A stretch of DNA of 5,608 bases from Clostridiales bacterium (GTDB taxonomy: Bacteria; Bacillota; Clostridia; Christensenellales; Aristaeellaceae): NCBI GenBank assembly GCA_012514225.1, contig JAAZAQ010000031.1, positions 1-5,608 on the forward strand. Reading direction: 5' to 3'. The translations under genes and the position numbers were made by a program. The notes below the pieces were generated by a model, which saw only the letters and a list, made by a program, of their open reading frames with translations, did no database searches and had not been told where the DNA came from. Below are positions 4,491-5,608 of the stretch, piece after piece; the first letter of the stretch is position 1, and each line of letters begins with the position of its first letter.

Positions 4491-5608
4491 ATGGAGTTGG
4501 GGCAGCGTTTTCTGGAGCTTCAGCCGGAAATGGTGCGGCTGCGCCGGTGGTTCCACGCGCACCCGGAGCCGTCGCTGAAGGAGGAGCAAACCGCCCGCCA
4601 GATTGCGGCGGAACTGGACGCGCTGGGCATCCCCCACGAGGCGCTGCCGCCCAACCACGGCCTGGTGGCGGTCGTCAAAGGGCAAGCGGGCGGGCCGGCC
4701 GTGGCGCTGCGGGCGGACATGGACGCCCTGCCCGTCACCGAGCGGACCGGGCTCCCCTTCGCCTCGCAGAATCCCGGCTTTATGCACGCCTGTGGGCATG
4801 ATGCGCACGTGGCGATGCTGTTGGGCGCGGCGCGTGTGCTCAACGAGACCCGGAACCGGTGGGAAGGCACGGTCTATTGTTTCTTCCAACCGGCGGAGGA
4901 AATCGGCCAGGGGCACCAGGAGGCGCTGGACTGGCTGGAACGCCGGGGTGGTGCGGGCGCCGTATTCGGGCTTCATATCTGGAGCCTGCTGCCCGAGGGG
5001 GAGCTGCTGCTACTGCCCGGGGCGGTCTTCGCCGGCGTGATGAGCTACATCGTGACCCTCACGGGCCGCGGCGGGCACGGCGGGCGGCCGGACCTGGTCC
5101 GGGACCCCATCAAGGCCGCCTGCGACCTGGTGCTCAAGTACGCCGCCATCCCCACCAATTTCTACGACGTGCTGGATCCCTGCGTGGTCAACGTCGGCTA
5201 CATGGAGGCCGGCACGGTCGGCAACGTCTTCCCCTCCCGCGCGAAAATCCACGGCGGCATCCGCTGGTTCAAACCCGGCGGGGAGGAAAGAATCACGGAC
5301 GCCATGCGCCGCATCGCCGCCGGCGTCGGGGCCGCCTACGGCGTGGAATGCGAGTTGAGCACCTTCGGCATGCATCCGCCGGTATACAACGACCCGGCGT
5401 TTGTCGAAAGGGGCCGGGCCCTTGCCCCCCAGATCCAGGGCCTGCGCCTGTCCGCCCAAACCGAGCCCATCGTCGCCGGGGACAACATGAGCTTTTACCT
5501 AAAGCGCTACCCGGGCTTCTACGGCATTCTCGGCGCCGGCAAGCCGGGCACGGAAATCTTCCCCCATCACCACGAGTGCTTCGACATCGACGAGAGCGCC
5601 CTGCGCAA
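4491..5608 (+). CDS. M20-family amidohydrolase / N-acyl amino acid hydrolase (C-terminus outside the window)
   Basis: An open frame of 372 residues runs from ATG 4491 off the window edge without a stop; the family is usually about 390-400 residues, so only some 20-30 are missing. Landmarks of the M20D group (hippuricase, N-acetyl amino acid deacetylase, IAA-conjugate hydrolase, CPSs1-like carboxypeptidase): LRRWFHAHPEPSLKEEQTA at 17-35, VALRADMDALPVTE at 71-84, FMHACGHDAHVAML at 97-110 with metal ligands C101 and H103, QPAEEIGQG at 133-141 with E136/E137, GLHIW at 160-164 with H162, GRGGHGGRPD at 192-201 with H196 in the lid/dimerisation domain (about 180-295), and HHHECFDIDE at 359-368 with a late histidine ligand, probably H360. 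It would hydrolyse an amide bond in an N-acyl amino acid or small peptide, in the cytosol as no signal peptide is seen. Where many relatives have 'SEDF/M', this protein has GDNM at 330-333. It lies 58 bp after the carboxykinase gene with no convincing terminator between, so co-transcription is likely. Substrate is unknown. Confidence 0.92.
   Translation, partial: MELGQRFLELQPEMVRLRRWFHAHPEPSLKEEQTARQIAAELDALGIPHEALPPNHGLVAVVKGQAGGPAVALRADMDALPVTERTGLPFASQNPGFMHACGHDAHVAMLLGAARVLNETRNRWEGTVYCFFQPAEEIGQGHQEALDWLERRGGAGAVFGLHIWSLLPEGELLLLPGAVFAGVMSYIVTLTGRGGHGGRPDLVRDPIKAACDLVLKYAAIPTNFYDVLDPCVVNVGYMEAGTVGNVFPSRAKIHGGIRWFKPGGEERITDAMRRIAAGVGAAYGVECELSTFGMHPPVYNDPAFVERGRALAPQIQGLRLSAQTEPIVAGDNMSFYLKRYPGFYGILGAGKPGTEIFPHHHECFDIDESALR

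Noticed and set aside
2483..4492. A 669-codon open frame antisense to the carboxykinase gene
   Set aside because: It mirrors the whole GTP-PEPCK gene, whose family motifs are unmistakable. Its translation is low-complexity, rich in G, A, R, H and V, as expected for shadow frames in G+C-rich DNA. It also runs through the divergent promoter region.

Overview
This 5.6 kb window comes from a G+C-rich bacterial chromosome. Coding frames use mostly G or C at the third codon position. The genes carry strong purine-rich Shine-Dalgarno (SD) sequences: an AGGGGAGG type at 93-104, and AAGGAGG at 4478-4484. The promoters are sigma70-like and the terminators are compact GC stems with T-tracts. A high-G+C Firmicute (clostridial type) fits, but nothing here fixes the phylum. 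No mobile element, CRISPR array, tRNA, rRNA or phage gene was seen, and the content looks like ordinary core and peripheral metabolism.

Layout, left to right. Positions 1-69 are the last 22 codons of a + strand gene, possibly a zinc-type alcohol/polyol dehydrogenase. It is followed after 38 bp by a complete sugar phosphate isomerase/epimerase-type TIM-barrel gene (108-935), so the two look like an operon for a sugar, polyol or inositol-like substrate. A gene-poor convergent spacer (936-1241) holds a nested inverted repeat at 999-1048 and a strong, probably bidirectional, terminator at 1180-1214. On the - strand, 1242-2429 encodes a PLP-dependent aminotransferase of the LysN/MocR-like class I/II group.

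The aminotransferase is divergently transcribed from a GTP-type phosphoenolpyruvate carboxykinase (PEPCK) at 2636-4432. The 206 bp between them is the most informative regulatory stretch. It holds two well-formed back-to-back promoters, each with 17 bp spacing. The palindrome ATGGTATACCAT covers the -10 of the aminotransferase promoter and resembles FadR-type GntR operators. The carboxykinase leader is about 90 nt and contains a GC hairpin that, read on the - strand, looks like a terminator. After the carboxykinase, 58 bp with an excellent SD lead into an M20-family amidohydrolase/carboxypeptidase (4491 to the window end, C-terminus missing), probably co-transcribed.

Taken together, the right-hand part suggests amino-acid use joined to central carbon. 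The amidohydrolase would free amino acids from N-acyl or peptide conjugates. The aminotransferase would turn them into 2-oxo acids. The carboxykinase would link oxaloacetate to PEP for gluconeogenesis or anaplerosis. This pathway link is inference from gene neighbourhood. I found no convincing new biological system; the items most worth a second look are the divergent control region, the carboxykinase leader and the structured convergent spacer.
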